A DNA stretch of 64,000 nt from Hyphomonadaceae bacterium (GCA_019747815.1 JAIEQJ010000050.1:103254-167253); one strand, 5' to 3'. Counted from the stretch's first letter, positions 1-10,015 are shown. Notes: generated by a model from the sequence alone, not told the origin. Numbers and translations: made by a program.

Positions 1-79
1 CTAAGGTCGATGGCGTTAGGTTGGACGAGACGAACCTGGCAGCGGCGCGCAATGTGCCGGCCAGTATGGGGCGCAGCCC

Positions 80-961
80 ATGAGCGCGACGGAACAGTCT
101 AAATGGAGTTGGCCGGTCACGCGGCGTTGGCTACCGGCTGTAGTGGAAGTGATGCCGGCCTGCGCGGGCGAGGTCGGAGGCACTTTCATCCTGGTGTTTT
201 TCGGAGTCGGCGCCGTCAATGCGGCGGTTTTGACTGGGGCGCAGATGGGGTTGTGGCAAGTCGCGGTGGTTTGGGCGATCGGCGTCAGCCTGGCAATTTA
301 TTGCTCAGCGGCGATTTCCCGCGCGCACCTCAACCCAGCTATCACCTTGGCGTGCGCGGTTTACGACCGCTTCCCATGGCGCCTGGTGCTGCCTTATTGG
401 CTCGCTCAGATCGTCGGTGCGGTGCTCGCTTCAACGGTGCTTTACTTGCTGTTCTCCGATGCCATTGTGGAGTTCGAACGCCAGAAAGGTTTGCTGCGCG
501 GCGGGCCGGGCAGCGAGCTGTCGGCCATGGTGTTTGGCGAGTACTTCCCAAATCCGGCAGTTTACGGCACAAGCGCCGAAGCTTGGCGCGTGGTGAGCCT
601 TCAAACCGCCTTCACCGCCGAGTGTCTGGGCACCGCTATGTTGGCTTTCGCCGTGGGAGCCCTAACCAATCCGCGCAACAGCGCCCGGCCATCGCCGGCC
701 TTTGTGGCCGTGATGATCGGTTTGACGGTAGCCGCGATCATCTCAGTGGTCGCCCCCTTGACCCAGGCTGGTCTCAATCCGGCGCGGGATTTCGGCCCGC
801 GACTGGTCAGTTGGTTTCTAGGCTGGGGCGATATAGCCATTCCAGGACCGCGCGGCGGATGGTTTTCGGTGTACGTGCTGGCGCCCTGCTTGGGAGCCCT
901 GGTCGGCTGGGGCCTGCAGTCCCGTCTCTTGGCCCATGTACAACGGAGCGAAGAAGACTAG
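80..961 (+). CDS. MIP-family channel, GlpF-like aquaglyceroporin
   Basis: Predicted inner-membrane channel of the MIP/aquaporin family, most likely passing glycerol or another small neutral solute. Both pore NPA boxes are visible (residues 85-87 in AHLNPAIT and 233-235 in GLNPARDFGPRL). The Asp after the second box (D237) is typical of GlpF-type aquaglyceroporins rather than water-only channels. At 293 residues it has the family length plus roughly 25 extra residues before the first membrane helix, so the true start may be slightly downstream. Its 3' end overlaps the convergent rpe-like gene by 4 bases. No glycerol kinase is nearby and the transported solute cannot be read from the sequence. 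Confidence 0.85.
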   Translation: MSATEQSKWSWPVTRRWLPAVVEVMPACAGEVGGTFILVFFGVGAVNAAVLTGAQMGLWQVAVVWAIGVSLAIYCSAAISRAHLNPAITLACAVYDRFPWRLVLPYWLAQIVGAVLASTVLYLLFSDAIVEFERQKGLLRGGPGSELSAMVFGEYFPNPAVYGTSAEAWRVVSLQTAFTAECLGTAMLAFAVGALTNPRNSARPSPAFVAVMIGLTVAAIISVVAPLTQAGLNPARDFGPRLVSWFLGWGDIAIPGPRGGWFSVYVLAPCLGALVGWGLQSRLLAHVQRSEED

Positions 962-1725
962 ACCTGAGTCAACCCGGTGCGGTCGCCGCGGATGGCGGCG
1001 ATTCGTTTGCTGCGGCCTTTTTGCCTGCCAGCGAAGATTGCGGATCCCGCCACCAGCACGTCTGCCCCGGCGGCCACGACTTGGCTCGCATTTTCGGCCG
1101 TGATTCCGCCATCGACCTCGATGTGAACCGGGCGAGCACCCAGCATCGCCTTCACACGCCGGATTTTATCGAGCGTACCCGGGATCAAGGTCTGCTCCAG
1201 CAAAGCTGGATTGACGGCCATCACGAGAACCAGATCGATGCCATCCATCACATGAGTGATGACCGTCTCGGGTGTTGCGGGATTGAGAGCGACGCCGGCT
1301 TTCTTGCCCAGCGCACGGATGGTCTGCAGCGAGCGATCGAGATGGGCTCCGGCTTCCGCATGCACGGTGATGATGTCGGCGCCGGCGTGAGCGAGAGACG
1401 TCAGTAAAGGTTCGGCAGGGGCAGCCATGAGGTGGCAATCGAATGGCTTTCTGCACCAGCTGCGCAGTGCCTTGATCAAGGGCGGACCGAAGGTGATATC
1501 GGGCACGAAGTGGCCATCCATTACGTCGATGTGGATCCAATCGGCGCCAGACTGGTCCAGTGAAATCAACTCGTCAGCGAGCCGCGCGAGGTCTCCGCAT
1601 AGCAGCGCGGGCGCGACAATCGGCGGGGTAGCCTGGGCAAGGGCAGCGCTGCGGCTCGACGGCTCTGCATCGGCAAGAGCCGGCCGACCGTTGCAGCTCA
1701 CAGCCATCTCAAGGTCCTTGTGCAT
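958..1725 (-). CDS. rpe: ribulose-phosphate 3-epimerase
   Basis: TIM-barrel epimerase that interconverts ribulose-5-phosphate and xylulose-5-phosphate in the pentose phosphate and Calvin-type pathways. Family signatures are clear: HIDVMDGHFVPDITFGP holds the metal-binding His and a catalytic Asp, EVDGGI holds the second catalytic Asp, and GSAIF closes the phosphate-binding end. The usual MSVNPGF segment reads MAVNPAL here, so the loop over the active site is atypical. The 255 residues include about 35 extra N-terminal residues; a start at 1707 is an alternative. It lies apart from other sugar-phosphate genes, so this may be a second, specialised epimerase rather than the housekeeping copy. 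Confidence 0.85.
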   Translation of the reverse strand: MHKDLEMAVSCNGRPALADAEPSSRSAALAQATPPIVAPALLCGDLARLADELISLDQSGADWIHIDVMDGHFVPDITFGPPLIKALRSWCRKPFDCHLMAAPAEPLLTSLAHAGADIITVHAEAGAHLDRSLQTIRALGKKAGVALNPATPETVITHVMDGIDLVLVMAVNPALLEQTLIPGTLDKIRRVKAMLGARPVHIEVDGGITAENASQVVAAGADVLVAGSAIFAGRQKGRSKRIAAIRGDRTGLTQV

Positions 1726-1959
1726 TCTGACGCAGCGATAGCATTCGGCGCAGGTCGCGTCAGCGCAAGTGCATTTGGCTCGGGGGGGATATGCCCGGCG
1801 GTCGCTTGGTTCAGAAACCTACTGCGAAGTGATGGATCTGCAAAGGACTTGCACCTCACGGCACAGCAACCCTTGCCGCGCGATGACGGCGCGTGTAATC
1901 GACGGCATCGGCCCTCCCGCAGCACGTGATCGTGCAGCATCGCCACGATGTCCGTAGTC

Positions 1960-2826
1960 TCAGTGGGCGTTACCTTTGCTCCACAACTTGATTGCCGACA
2001 TCGCCAGTATGATCGCCAACGTTATCCGCAGCGCATCGGTGGGTGCCCAAGCCGCCAGATAGCCGCCGACCATCGCGCCGACGCCGGAACCGATGGCCAT
2101 CGGCAACACCAAATAAACCAGCAGCGACTGCGATCTGTAATGGCCGGTCAGCCAGTGCCGAGCAACGCCCGTCAGAACAACCGGGATACTGATCAGCACG
2201 CTGGCCGTTCCGGCCGTGTGGATGTCGGCACCGAAGATGAAGATCAGGATCGGGATAATGAACTCGCCGCCTGCAACGCCAAGCAGGCTGGAGATTGCGC
2301 CGACCAGCATCCCTGCAACAATCGCGACCGGCAATGTCCACGCTGAGCCCGATGCCAGCACGGACCACGCCACACCCGAGAACGGGGTTTCCGTCGCCAG
2401 CAACACGGCCGTCACCAGCAGCAGCGCGGCGATCACGCCCATCATGCGGCTCTTCGGGACGCTGCGCAGGTAGCCGGCGCCGAGCCACGCGGCGATAATG
2501 CCGCCGACCAGCATTCCGACGATCTCGATCTTGAAGTCAGCAACGCTGGTGGTGTGCACGAAGCTCAGTCTCGCAACGGCTGACATGGCAAGTGTTGCGA
2601 GGCTGATCAGCAGATTGGTACGCACGGCGCGATGCGGGAACAGCGCGAAGATGCCGATCAGGATTGGCAGGCGGAACTCGGCACCGCCGAGGCCGATCAA
2701 ACCGCCTAGGATGGCAACGGCAGCACCAGCGCACGCGGCCGCCATTGGGCGGCGGATGGGATAAAGGCGCTCGGTTGCGATCACAATTAGCTGAGCCTCT
2801 GAGCATGGCGCTGAACGCCTACGCAC
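1960..2826 (-). CDS. TauE/SafE family sulfite or organosulfonate exporter
   Basis: Polytopic membrane protein of the TauE/SafE (DUF81) family. The internal duplication typical of the family is visible: GGLIGLGGAEFRLPIL near the N-terminus and SSLLGVAGGEFIIPIL in the second half, each starting a bundle of membrane helices. Members move small anions such as sulfite, sulfoacetate or other sulfur compounds, but the substrate cannot be assigned here. The given start is a GTG at 2826; an ATG at 2745 would give a protein beginning right before the first helix and is equally plausible. It stands alone on the minus strand downstream of a gap of 234 bases with no recognisable gene. Confidence 0.8.
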   Translation of the reverse strand: MRRRSAPCSEAQLIVIATERLYPIRRPMAAACAGAAVAILGGLIGLGGAEFRLPILIGIFALFPHRAVRTNLLISLATLAMSAVARLSFVHTTSVADFKIEIVGMLVGGIIAAWLGAGYLRSVPKSRMMGVIAALLLVTAVLLATETPFSGVAWSVLASGSAWTLPVAIVAGMLVGAISSLLGVAGGEFIIPILIFIFGADIHTAGTASVLISIPVVLTGVARHWLTGHYRSQSLLVYLVLPMAIGSGVGAMVGGYLAAWAPTDALRITLAIILAMSAIKLWSKGNAH

Positions 2827-2893
2827 TATACACTGTCAATAAGTCAGAAGCTCGGTGGCAAGGGAGCTGGCGATTATCTCTAGAGCGTACGTT

Positions 2894-4165
2894 CTAGGTT
2901 GAAGTGCTGCTTGGAGAACTGGCCTTGCGCTCGCCGCGCGGATCGAGACTGAACACGGCGGGCGTGGTTTGCGGCGTAGCGACGAAGTCCCCTTGCCGGG
3001 GGCCAAGCGGGCGAGGCCGGAGCAGTAAGCGCAGCACCATCACCAGGGTGATGAAAGCATGCGCGGAGGCGGATTGTAGAAACAGCGCACCGGGCCCACC
3101 GGCCTGCACCGTGAAGGCGGCCAGAAATGGCCCGAGGATGGCGCCGGAAGCGAAGGTTAAGAGCAGGCCGCTTGAGACCTCAACCGCGCGCTTGGGATGC
3201 ACGAGATCGTTGGCATGAGCAACGCAGACGGCGTGCAACGGATAAGCCATGGAGCCGTACCCAGCACCGAGGGCGAAAATGAGCGAAGGCGGGCCAAAGC
3301 GGGCAAGATAGAGCCCAACCCCGCAGGCTGCCGCCAGAGCCGCAACGATGGCAAGCACGGTGCGCCGATTGATGGTGTCGGACAAGTAGCCAATCGGCCA
3401 TTGGGTGACGGCGCCGCCCAGCACAACCAGGGCCAAAAAGTGGCCTACGTCGGGAACCGGCAAACCGCTGCGCAGGGCGTAGATCGGTGCGTAAGCCCAA
3501 AACGCACCGTTGGTCAGCCCGGCGATGAAGCAGCCGAACACCGCTGCGGGCGAAATGCTCATCAGCCAAGCGAGGCGCAGCTTGGCGCGTTTTGGCGCCT
3601 CGGGCGCGTGCGAGGTTTGTAGGGCAACCGGCACGGCGGCTAGGGAAAACAGAATAGCGATCAGCGAAAACAGCTCGAAGCTCTTCGGATCGCCCAATTG
3701 AATGAGCTGAATGCCGACCGAAACGACGGTCAGATTGATGATGGTGTAGGTGGCGAGCACGCGGCCACGCGTTTCCGTGCTGGCCACCGCGTTGAGCCAG
3801 CTTTCAATGACCATGAAGAGCCCGGCAAAGCAGATGCCGGTAAGGCCGCGCAATAGCCACCAGACGATCGGCAGGGGGAAGATGGCGTGCAGGAGCGGCG
3901 CCAGCGAAGCCACGGCGGTGAAAGCAGCGAAACTGCGGATGTGCCCGACCCGCGTCATGACGGCGGGGCCGACCAGACAGCCCATCATCAGGCCGGCAAA
4001 ATAAGCCGAGCCGAGAATGCCGATATCGAGCTGCGTGAAATGCTCTGCATCCGCACGCAAGGGCAGGAGGGCAACGGTCAAGCCATTGCCCATCAGCAGG
4101 ATGGCCGCACCCAGCAGTAGGGCGGTCACAGGTCTGATCAGGCTCGAGAATTCTGCACCCGCCAT
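2894..4165 (-). CDS. MFS transporter, YcaD-like
   Basis: Major facilitator superfamily transporter with about twelve hydrophobic segments over 423 residues. The segment RGLTGICFAGLFMVIESWLN near residues 107-126 is characteristic of the YcaD-like group of MFS proteins, whose substrates are mostly unknown. The last 40 or so residues are hydrophilic and lie in the cytoplasm by prediction. It is followed upstream by a divergent intergenic stretch of 179 bases leading into the homocysteine methyltransferase gene, so the two may share regulation. A role in exporting or importing a C1-related metabolite is possible from context only. Confidence 0.8.
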   Translation of the reverse strand: MAGAEFSSLIRPVTALLLGAAILLMGNGLTVALLPLRADAEHFTQLDIGILGSAYFAGLMMGCLVGPAVMTRVGHIRSFAAFTAVASLAPLLHAIFPLPIVWWLLRGLTGICFAGLFMVIESWLNAVASTETRGRVLATYTIINLTVVSVGIQLIQLGDPKSFELFSLIAILFSLAAVPVALQTSHAPEAPKRAKLRLAWLMSISPAAVFGCFIAGLTNGAFWAYAPIYALRSGLPVPDVGHFLALVVLGGAVTQWPIGYLSDTINRRTVLAIVAALAAACGVGLYLARFGPPSLIFALGAGYGSMAYPLHAVCVAHANDLVHPKRAVEVSSGLLLTFASGAILGPFLAAFTVQAGGPGALFLQSASAHAFITLVMVLRLLLRPRPLGPRQGDFVATPQTTPAVFSLDPRGERKASSPSSTST

Positions 4166-4344
4166 GGGCTACCGCCTGGCCGCGATTCGTGGCTGTCAGC
4201 ATAACCGGAGCAGGCGCAGATGTGACCCCATGCGTGAAGCGCGGGGGATGCATGCAACGGTTGTGGGAGGCGTCCCAAGAATGATTGACCGACCTCTACG
4301 CGGCTCCTAACGTCGGTGACGATCGTAGAGTGGGACCCCAAACA

Positions 4345-5370
4345 ATGGCTGATTTGTTGACAAGCCTGCTGGCAAAGCGGGAGTGGCTGATGACGGATGG
4401 CGCGACGGGCACCAACCTGTTTGGGATGGGGTTATCGCAGGGCTACCCGCCGGAATTCTGGAACGTCGAGCAGGCGGACAAGATCCGGCAGCATTACCGG
4501 GCCTTCGTGGAAGCTGGAAGCGACATCGTACTGACCAACACCTTTGGCGGCACGGCCAATCGGCTGAAGCTGCACAAGGCGCAGGACCGCGTCTACGAGA
4601 TCAACCAAGGTGCGGCGCAATTGCTGGGCGAGGAGATTCGCAGATCCGGTCGCGTGGTGGTCAATGCCGGTTCGGTCGGCCCGCTCGGCGAATTGTTCCG
4701 CCCGCTCGGGGAACTGACCCGCGAGCAGGGTGTGGCTGCGTTTGCCGAGCAAATTCGTGGTTTGAAAGACGGTGGTGTCGACGTGGTCTGGATCGAGACC
4801 ATGTTCGCCGAGGACGAATTGCGGGCCGCGGTCGAGGCAGCCGCTATGCATAAGATGCCGGCGGTGGTGACCATGAGCTTTGACACCAGCGGCCGCACCA
4901 TGATGGGCCAGACCCCTGGCGATTTTCTCAAGATTGCGCGCAGCCTGACGCCGCCTCTAGTCGGTTATGGCGGCAACTGCGGCACCGGGGCGTCGGATCT
5001 CCTGGCCGGCCTGCTGTCCGTCAAAGACCAATTGACGGCGGCCGATGCCTTTGTCGTGAAGGCCAATTGCGGGCTGCCCGAGTTGATCGACGGCAAGGTC
5101 TGCTACACCGGCACACCGGAACTGATGGCTGAGTATGCCATCATGGCGCGCAATCTCGGTGCACGCATCATTGGCGGTTGCTGCGGCACGACGGCGACCC
5201 ACATTCGGGCGATGCGGACGGCCATGGAGAACACCAGCAAGAGTGCGGGTCCGACGCTCGAAGATATCACGGCCCGCATCGGCCCGTTGACGGGCAGCAC
5301 GCGCAGCCTGGTCGAGGGTGGCGGCCCGGTGCGGCGCCAGCGCAAGCAACGGCAGGTGGCGAGCTCCTGA
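4345..5370 (+). CDS. Zn-dependent homocysteine S-methyltransferase (betaine-homocysteine type)
   Basis: TIM-barrel methyltransferase related to betaine-homocysteine methyltransferase and to the N-terminal module of MetH; it transfers a methyl group to the thiol of homocysteine to form methionine. The opening TDGATGTNL loop and the three zinc-ligand cysteines are present: C212 in GGNCGTG and C279-C280 in GGCCGTT. I chose the ATG at 4345 because homology starts immediately afterwards; an upstream TTG at 4285 would add 20 residues. The donor may be glycine betaine, S-methylmethionine or another onium compound. It is followed after 47 bases by an MFS transporter on the same strand, suggesting uptake and use of one methylated compound. 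Confidence 0.85.
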   Translation: MADLLTSLLAKREWLMTDGATGTNLFGMGLSQGYPPEFWNVEQADKIRQHYRAFVEAGSDIVLTNTFGGTANRLKLHKAQDRVYEINQGAAQLLGEEIRRSGRVVVNAGSVGPLGELFRPLGELTREQGVAAFAEQIRGLKDGGVDVVWIETMFAEDELRAAVEAAAMHKMPAVVTMSFDTSGRTMMGQTPGDFLKIARSLTPPLVGYGGNCGTGASDLLAGLLSVKDQLTAADAFVVKANCGLPELIDGKVCYTGTPELMAEYAIMARNLGARIIGGCCGTTATHIRAMRTAMENTSKSAGPTLEDITARIGPLTGSTRSLVEGGGPVRRQRKQRQVASS

Positions 5371-5417
5371 CCGACGGCGCCATGCAACAGAGGGGTGCCG
5401 CCTGATGCATATAAATA

Positions 5418-6632
5418 TTGTGTGCTGCGGGGTTGCCCTTGAGCCGATCTAAAGCGCCTGCCGGCCGCCTGCGCGTTGTTCTGGCTCTTGGCACGGCTGA
5501 GACGCTGATTTGGGCGTCCACCTATTACCTGCCGGCCATTCTGGCGGTGCCGATGGCGCGCGATCTCGGCGTTCCCAATGCCTGGCTGTTTGGCGCCGTT
5601 ACGGCGGCGCTGTTGGTGATGGGTGCCGCGGGACCGCTGATTGGCCGCGAGATCGACCGCCGCGGCGGACGTATTGTGTTGGCGTGGGGCAACGTGGTGG
5701 TCGCCGGCGGCCTGATCCTGCTTGCTGTGTCGCAAGGTATGGTGTCGCTGGCAGCGGCCTGGCTGGTGCTCGGCGTCGGCATGGCTATGAGCCTGTACGA
5801 TGCGGCATTTGCCGCATTGGCTGGCATCTACGGGCGTGCGGCGCGTGGACCAATCACCGGCATCACCTTGTTCGGCGGCTTTGCCAGCACGATTGGCTGG
5901 CCGATCAGCGCCGCCGTCGAAGCCGCTTACGGTTGGCGCAGCGTGTGCGTGCTGTGGGCCGTTGTGAATTTGACGATTTGTCTACCGTTGAACATGTTGC
6001 TGCCCAAGCCACAGGCCGGGGCCGCGGCTGCCGCTCAGGCGTCGACCGCTACGGAGGATGTTTCGACGGACCGGCATACGCGGCGCGCGATCTGGTTACT
6101 GGCGTTGATGTTTTCCGTGGCCTGGTTCGTAGGCGGGGCGATGGCTACCCATCTTCCGCGCTTGCTGCAGGAGATGGGCGCGACGACTACCGCAGCAATC
6201 GCCGCTGGCGCCCTAATTGGACCGGCGCAGGTGGCGGCGCGGCTGGTCGAGTTCGGCCTGTTTCGCAACCTGCATCCGTTGATTTCTGGACGCATCGCCG
6301 TTGCCATGCATCCGATTGGCGGCCTGGTGTTGGTCTTGGTCGGTGGGCCGGCGGCCGCGGCGTTCGCTGTGTTGCACGGAGCCGGCAATGGCCTGCTCAC
6401 TATTGTGCGAGGAACGCTGCCGTTGGCATTGTTCGGCAGCACGGCATATGGCCTGCGGCAAGGCTTGCTAGGGGCACCGGCACGCCTGACGCAAGCGACG
6501 TCGCCATTCTTGTTCGGTCTGGTGTTGGATACGTCCCCGATGCTGGCCATTGCCTTGTCGTCACTGCTGATGCTGATCGCCCTGGCCTGCTTGCTCATGT
6601 TGCGCGCTCGGGGCACGAGTAAAGCGCTCTGA
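5418..6632 (+). CDS. MFS transporter
   Basis: Major facilitator superfamily protein of 404 residues with about twelve membrane segments. The loop after helix 2 reads GREIDRRGGRIVL, a form of the MFS loop signature. The ORF opens with a TTG at 5418; another TTG at 5439 is possible. It follows the homocysteine methyltransferase by 47 bases on the same strand, so co-transcription is likely and transport of a methyl donor or of methionine is a reasonable guess. The family is broad and the substrate cannot be inferred from the sequence. A gap of 106 bases separates it from fhs. Confidence 0.8.
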   Translation: MCAAGLPLSRSKAPAGRLRVVLALGTAETLIWASTYYLPAILAVPMARDLGVPNAWLFGAVTAALLVMGAAGPLIGREIDRRGGRIVLAWGNVVVAGGLILLAVSQGMVSLAAAWLVLGVGMAMSLYDAAFAALAGIYGRAARGPITGITLFGGFASTIGWPISAAVEAAYGWRSVCVLWAVVNLTICLPLNMLLPKPQAGAAAAAQASTATEDVSTDRHTRRAIWLLALMFSVAWFVGGAMATHLPRLLQEMGATTTAAIAAGALIGPAQVAARLVEFGLFRNLHPLISGRIAVAMHPIGGLVLVLVGGPAAAAFAVLHGAGNGLLTIVRGTLPLALFGSTAYGLRQGLLGAPARLTQATSPFLFGLVLDTSPMLAIALSSLLMLIALACLLMLRARGTSKAL

Positions 6633-6738
6633 GCGCAGAACATGTCCCCCCCGAGCTGGACGCATTTGCTGAGCCGATGAGACGACCGAGGGCCGATGCT
6701 AGGCTCTGCCAGTTGATGGCAGAGGACAGTAGACCCGT

Positions 6739-8412
6739 ATGGCAGTTCCCTCGGATATCGAGATTGCGCGCGCTGCTTCAACCATACCGATTGTCGAGAT
6801 CGGTGCGCGACTCAACATCCCGGCCGCGGATCTCATCAACTACGGACCGAACAAGGCCAAGGTGTCGCTCTCCTTCATCGAGACGCTGGCGGCGCGCAAA
6901 CCGGGTCGGCTGGTGTTGGTGACCGCCATCAATCCGACACCGGCCGGAGAGGGCAAAACGACCACCACGGTCGGACTGGGAGATGGTCTCAACCGCATCG
7001 GCAAGCGCGCCGTGATTTGCATTCGTGAGCCGTCGCTCGGCCCTTGCTTCGGCATGAAGGGTGGTGCAGCGGGTGGCGGCTATGCCCAGGTGGTGCCGAT
7101 GGAGGACATCAACCTGCATTTCACTGGCGACTTCCACGCCATCACGGCCGCTCACAATCTGCTGTCGGCGATGATCGATAACCACATCTATTGGGGCAAT
7201 GAGCTGCGATTGGACGGCCGGCGCATCACTTGGCGCCGCGTGGTTGATATGAACGATCGCGCACTGCGTGAGATCGTCTGTTCGCTGGGCGGCGTTGCCA
7301 ACGGCTACCCGCGCGAGAGCGGGTTCGACATCACCGTTGCATCGGAGATCATGGCCATTCTGTGCCTTGCTACCAATCTGGAGGATTTGACGCGACGCAT
7401 CGGCAATATCGTCATCGGCTATACCCGCGATCACAAGCCGATCACCGCCAGGCAGCTGAAAGCCGACGGTGCCATGACGGTGCTGCTCAAAGATGCGCTG
7501 ATGCCCAATCTAGTACAGACGCTGGAGAACAATCCGGCTTTTGTACACGGCGGGCCATTTGCCAACATAGCGCACGGCTGCAATTCGGTGCTGGCCACCA
7601 AAACCGCTTTGCAGCTCGGGGACTATGTGGTGACGGAAGCCGGTTTCGGCGCTGATCTCGGCGCCGAGAAATTCTTCAACATCAAGTGTCGCAAGGCCGG
7701 GCTGTCGCCGGCTGTTGCGGTGGTCGTGGCGACCATTCGCGCCCTTAAGATGCACGGGGGCGTGGCCAAGGAAGAACTCGGCAGCGCCAATCCAACGGCA
7801 GTGCGCAGGGGCCTTGCCAATCTTGGGCGACACTTGCGCAACTTGCGGCAGTTTGGCGTGCCGGCCATCGTCGCCATCAATCATTTCACGACTGATACCG
7901 ATGCGGAATGGAGGATCGTGGCCGACTTCTGCCGCGAACAAGGGGTGCAAGTCTCACGTTGCATGCACTGGGCGAAAGGCTCGGCGGGCATCGAGGAGCT
8001 GGCACGCCAGGTGGTGGAGGTTGCCGAAAGCAGCAAAGCGGCGTTCCGCCCGCTGTATGGCGACAAGCTGCCGTTATGGGACAAGGTGCGATGCATTGCC
8101 CAGCAGATCTATGGCGCCGCGGACATCAGCGCCGACGCATCCGTCAAAGCACGCTTTACGCAGCTGCAGGAGCAGTACGGACATTTTCCCGTGTGCATGG
8201 CGAAGACCCAATACTCGCTGTCGGCCGACGCCAGCCTGAGAGGCGCGCCGGACGGGCATATCGTGCCGATCCGTGAGCTGCGCCTGTCGGCCGGCGCCGA
8301 GTTCGTGGTGGCCATCGCTGGAGACATCATGACCATGCCAGGACTGCCCAAGGTGCCATCCGCCAACAGCATTCGTCTCGATGAGAAGAGCGAGGTGCAG
8401 GGTCTTTTCTAG
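6739..8412 (+). CDS. fhs: formate--tetrahydrofolate ligase
   Basis: Catalyses ATP-dependent, reversible ligation of formate to THF, giving 10-formyl-THF; running backwards it releases formate and ATP from oxidised C1 units. The family P-loop [18 protein letters not shown] lies at about residues 67-84, followed by the [20 protein letters not shown] segment that binds formyl phosphate. Length (557 residues) is normal. folD begins 44 bases downstream, and together they make the C1 oxidation branch needed by the corrinoid-dependent demethylation genes that follow. No metF (methylene-THF reductase) is visible in the window, so the step from methyl-THF to methylene-THF must be encoded elsewhere. 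Confidence 0.97.
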   Translation: MAVPSDIEIARAASTIPIVEIGARLNIPAADLINYGPNKAKVSLSFIETLAARKPGRLVLVTAINPTPAGEGKTTTTVGLGDGLNRIGKRAVICIREPSLGPCFGMKGGAAGGGYAQVVPMEDINLHFTGDFHAITAAHNLLSAMIDNHIYWGNELRLDGRRITWRRVVDMNDRALREIVCSLGGVANGYPRESGFDITVASEIMAILCLATNLEDLTRRIGNIVIGYTRDHKPITARQLKADGAMTVLLKDALMPNLVQTLENNPAFVHGGPFANIAHGCNSVLATKTALQLGDYVVTEAGFGADLGAEKFFNIKCRKAGLSPAVAVVVATIRALKMHGGVAKEELGSANPTAVRRGLANLGRHLRNLRQFGVPAIVAINHFTTDTDAEWRIVADFCREQGVQVSRCMHWAKGSAGIEELARQVVEVAESSKAAFRPLYGDKLPLWDKVRCIAQQIYGAADISADASVKARFTQLQEQYGHFPVCMAKTQYSLSADASLRGAPDGHIVPIRELRLSAGAEFVVAIAGDIMTMPGLPKVPSANSIRLDEKSEVQGLF

Positions 8413-8455
8413 TGAGAGCATCCAAAAGCACAGGCAGCCAGGAGCTGGAGGAAGC

Positions 8456-9403
8456 ATGCCAAGCGCAAATGTCATTGACGGCAAGGCGATTGCCGACGGC
8501 TTGCTGGCACGGGTTGGGCGCGAAGTGACTTACTTGAAAGCCACGCAAAGCCTGGTGCCGGGGCTGGCGGTGGTTCTGGTGGGCAAGGACCCTGCGAGCC
8601 AAGTCTATGTGAAGGCCAAGGCCAAGCGCGCCACCGACGCTGGGCTCAAAGTGATGGATTGTGCGCTGCCCGAGACAGCCAGCGAGGCGGAGGTGATGCA
8701 GCTGGTCGGCCGCCTTAATGACGATGCCAGCGTGCACGGCATTCTGGTGCAGCTACCACTACCTCGCCATATCCGCTCCGATCGCATCCTACATTTGATC
8801 AAGCCCGGCAAGGACGTTGACGGCTTCCACCCGACCAATGCCGGTCTACTGTCGCAGGGGCAGAGAGATTTGGGCTTCGTGCCCTGCACACCGCTTGGCT
8901 GTTTGATGCTGCTCAAGAGCTGCGTGAGCAGTCTCACCGGTAAGCGGGCGGTGGTGGTCGGGCGCTCCAACATCGTCGGCAAGCCGATGGCGCAACTGCT
9001 GCTCAACGTCGATTGCACGGTTACCACCGTGCATTCCAAAACCCTCGATCTGGCAGCAGAGTGCCGCCGCGCCGATATTCTGATTGCCGCGATCGGCAAA
9101 GCAGAATTCGTTAAGGCAGCGTGGATCAAACCTGGAGCCATCGTCATCGATGTCGGCATCAATCGCCAGCAGGGAGCCGACGGGCAAACCCGCTTGGTGG
9201 GCGACATTGCCTTTGTCGAAGCCAAGCAAGTGGCCGGATGGATCACACCGGTGCCGGGTGGCGTCGGACCGATGACGATTGCCTGCCTGCTGGCCAACAC
9301 GGTGACCGCAGCCTGCCGCGCCAATGACGTGGAGTGCTCCGATTGGCTGGGGGGTCAGGATACCGTTACTCAAATCATGCCAGCCTTTGCACGTGTGCCG
9401 TAA
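8456..9403 (+). CDS. folD: bifunctional methylene-THF dehydrogenase / methenyl-THF cyclohydrolase
   Basis: Oxidises 5,10-methylene-THF with NAD(P)+ and hydrolyses the methenyl product to 10-formyl-THF, feeding Fhs. Signatures seen: YVKAK with the catalytic Tyr-Lys pair (Y51, K55), [21 protein letters not shown], the nucleotide site [14 protein letters not shown], and [11 protein letters not shown] chose the ATG at 8456, preceded by a good ribosome site (GGAGGA); an upstream in-frame start at 8381 would overlap fhs. The last 29 bases overlap the convergent small gene ending at 9375. Co-orientation and spacing indicate an fhs-folD operon devoted to C1 oxidation. Confidence 0.96.
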   Translation: MPSANVIDGKAIADGLLARVGREVTYLKATQSLVPGLAVVLVGKDPASQVYVKAKAKRATDAGLKVMDCALPETASEAEVMQLVGRLNDDASVHGILVQLPLPRHIRSDRILHLIKPGKDVDGFHPTNAGLLSQGQRDLGFVPCTPLGCLMLLKSCVSSLTGKRAVVVGRSNIVGKPMAQLLLNVDCTVTTVHSKTLDLAAECRRADILIAAIGKAEFVKAAWIKPGAIVIDVGINRQQGADGQTRLVGDIAFVEAKQVAGWITPVPGGVGPMTIACLLANTVTAACRANDVECSDWLGGQDTVTQIMPAFARVP

Positions 9404-9701
9404 GCGGATTCTGCCAGCCTTCGGGATGCACTGAGGCGGCGTTCAGGGAGGCGATCGATTTCTCGACCAGCTTGGCCATGAAATCGAGGCTGAGGGCGGC
9501 GACCTGGCGAGCCATCTCGGCGTCGGGCACGCAATAGATGCCATCCAGGCAGCCGTGCGTCTGGTGATTGCGAGCCAGCAGGCTGGAAACCTCCAACGGC
9601 GTTTCCGCGACCGCCGATGCAGACGTTTCATTGAGCGGATCGATGCTGACGACCAGATTGCTGCGCACCACGACGCGGTAGCAGATGGGGTTTGTTGGCA
9701 T
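9375..9701 (-). CDS. conserved-looking hypothetical protein
   Basis: A 108-residue soluble protein that I do not recognise. It begins [19 protein letters not shown] and contains a single CLDGIYC segment with two cysteines five residues apart, but no complete metal-binding motif. It starts 2 bases after the stop of the CDGSH Fe-S gene and so is very probably co-translated with it. Its 3' end overlaps the end of folD by 29 bases on the other strand. The start at 9701 is chosen for this spacing; a longer reading from 9785 would overlap the CDGSH gene. The tight coupling argues for a real gene. Confidence 0.55.
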   Translation of the reverse strand: MPTNPICYRVVVRSNLVVSIDPLNETSASAVAETPLEVSSLLARNHQTHGCLDGIYCVPDAEMARQVAALSLDFMAKLVEKSIASLNAASVHPEGWQNPLTAHVQRLA

Positions 9702-9703
9702 GG

Positions 9704-10015
9704 CTATGTCGCCTTCAGCAGGCGTTGATGTCCACGGCAATTGCCGAAACAGAAAGGCTTGTTGTCCGAGCGTTTGCAACCGCACATGTGGAATTCGCCG
9801 GACACCGGCGCCTCGAATTCGATGGGCTCGAAGCCGGTGCCGAGATGGGCGTCGTCACACCACGGTTGGGTCTTCGACAGGCCGCACGAGCACCAGCGAT
9901 AGCGGGTGCCCGCGGTCACCTGCACGACGTAGGGACCGACTTGCGGCACCCTGGGCAACTTGCGCTGGCGGGGTTTGGCGGGATCGTCGTCCAAGCGTGC
10001 GCTCGCGTTCGCCAC
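9704..10015 (-). CDS. double CDGSH iron-sulfur protein
   Basis: Small soluble Fe-S protein with two CDGSH-type motifs in tandem: RWCSCGLSKTQPWCDDAH at about residues 40-57 and HMCGCKRSDNKPFCFGNC at about 77-94. The first site has the three Cys and one His that bind a 2Fe-2S cluster; in the second the final His is carried by the following RGH. Members are thought to take part in electron transfer or Fe-S cluster handling. It sits 100 bases after the LysR gene and 2 bases before the small hypothetical gene. Near a corrinoid system, supply of low-potential electrons is a plausible but unproven role. Confidence 0.85.
   Translation of the reverse strand: MANASARLDDDPAKPRQRKLPRVPQVGPYVVQVTAGTRYRWCSCGLSKTQPWCDDAHLGTGFEPIEFEAPVSGEFHMCGCKRSDNKPFCFGNCRGHQRLLKAT

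Noticed and set aside
103..1407. 434-codon plus-strand frame across glpF and rpe
   Set aside because: Overlaps two well-supported genes and is Arg/Gly-rich with no domain.
4166..4344. Possible SAM or SAH riboswitch ahead of the homocysteine methyltransferase
   Set aside because: Checked because of gene function; I could not find the conserved core of either class.
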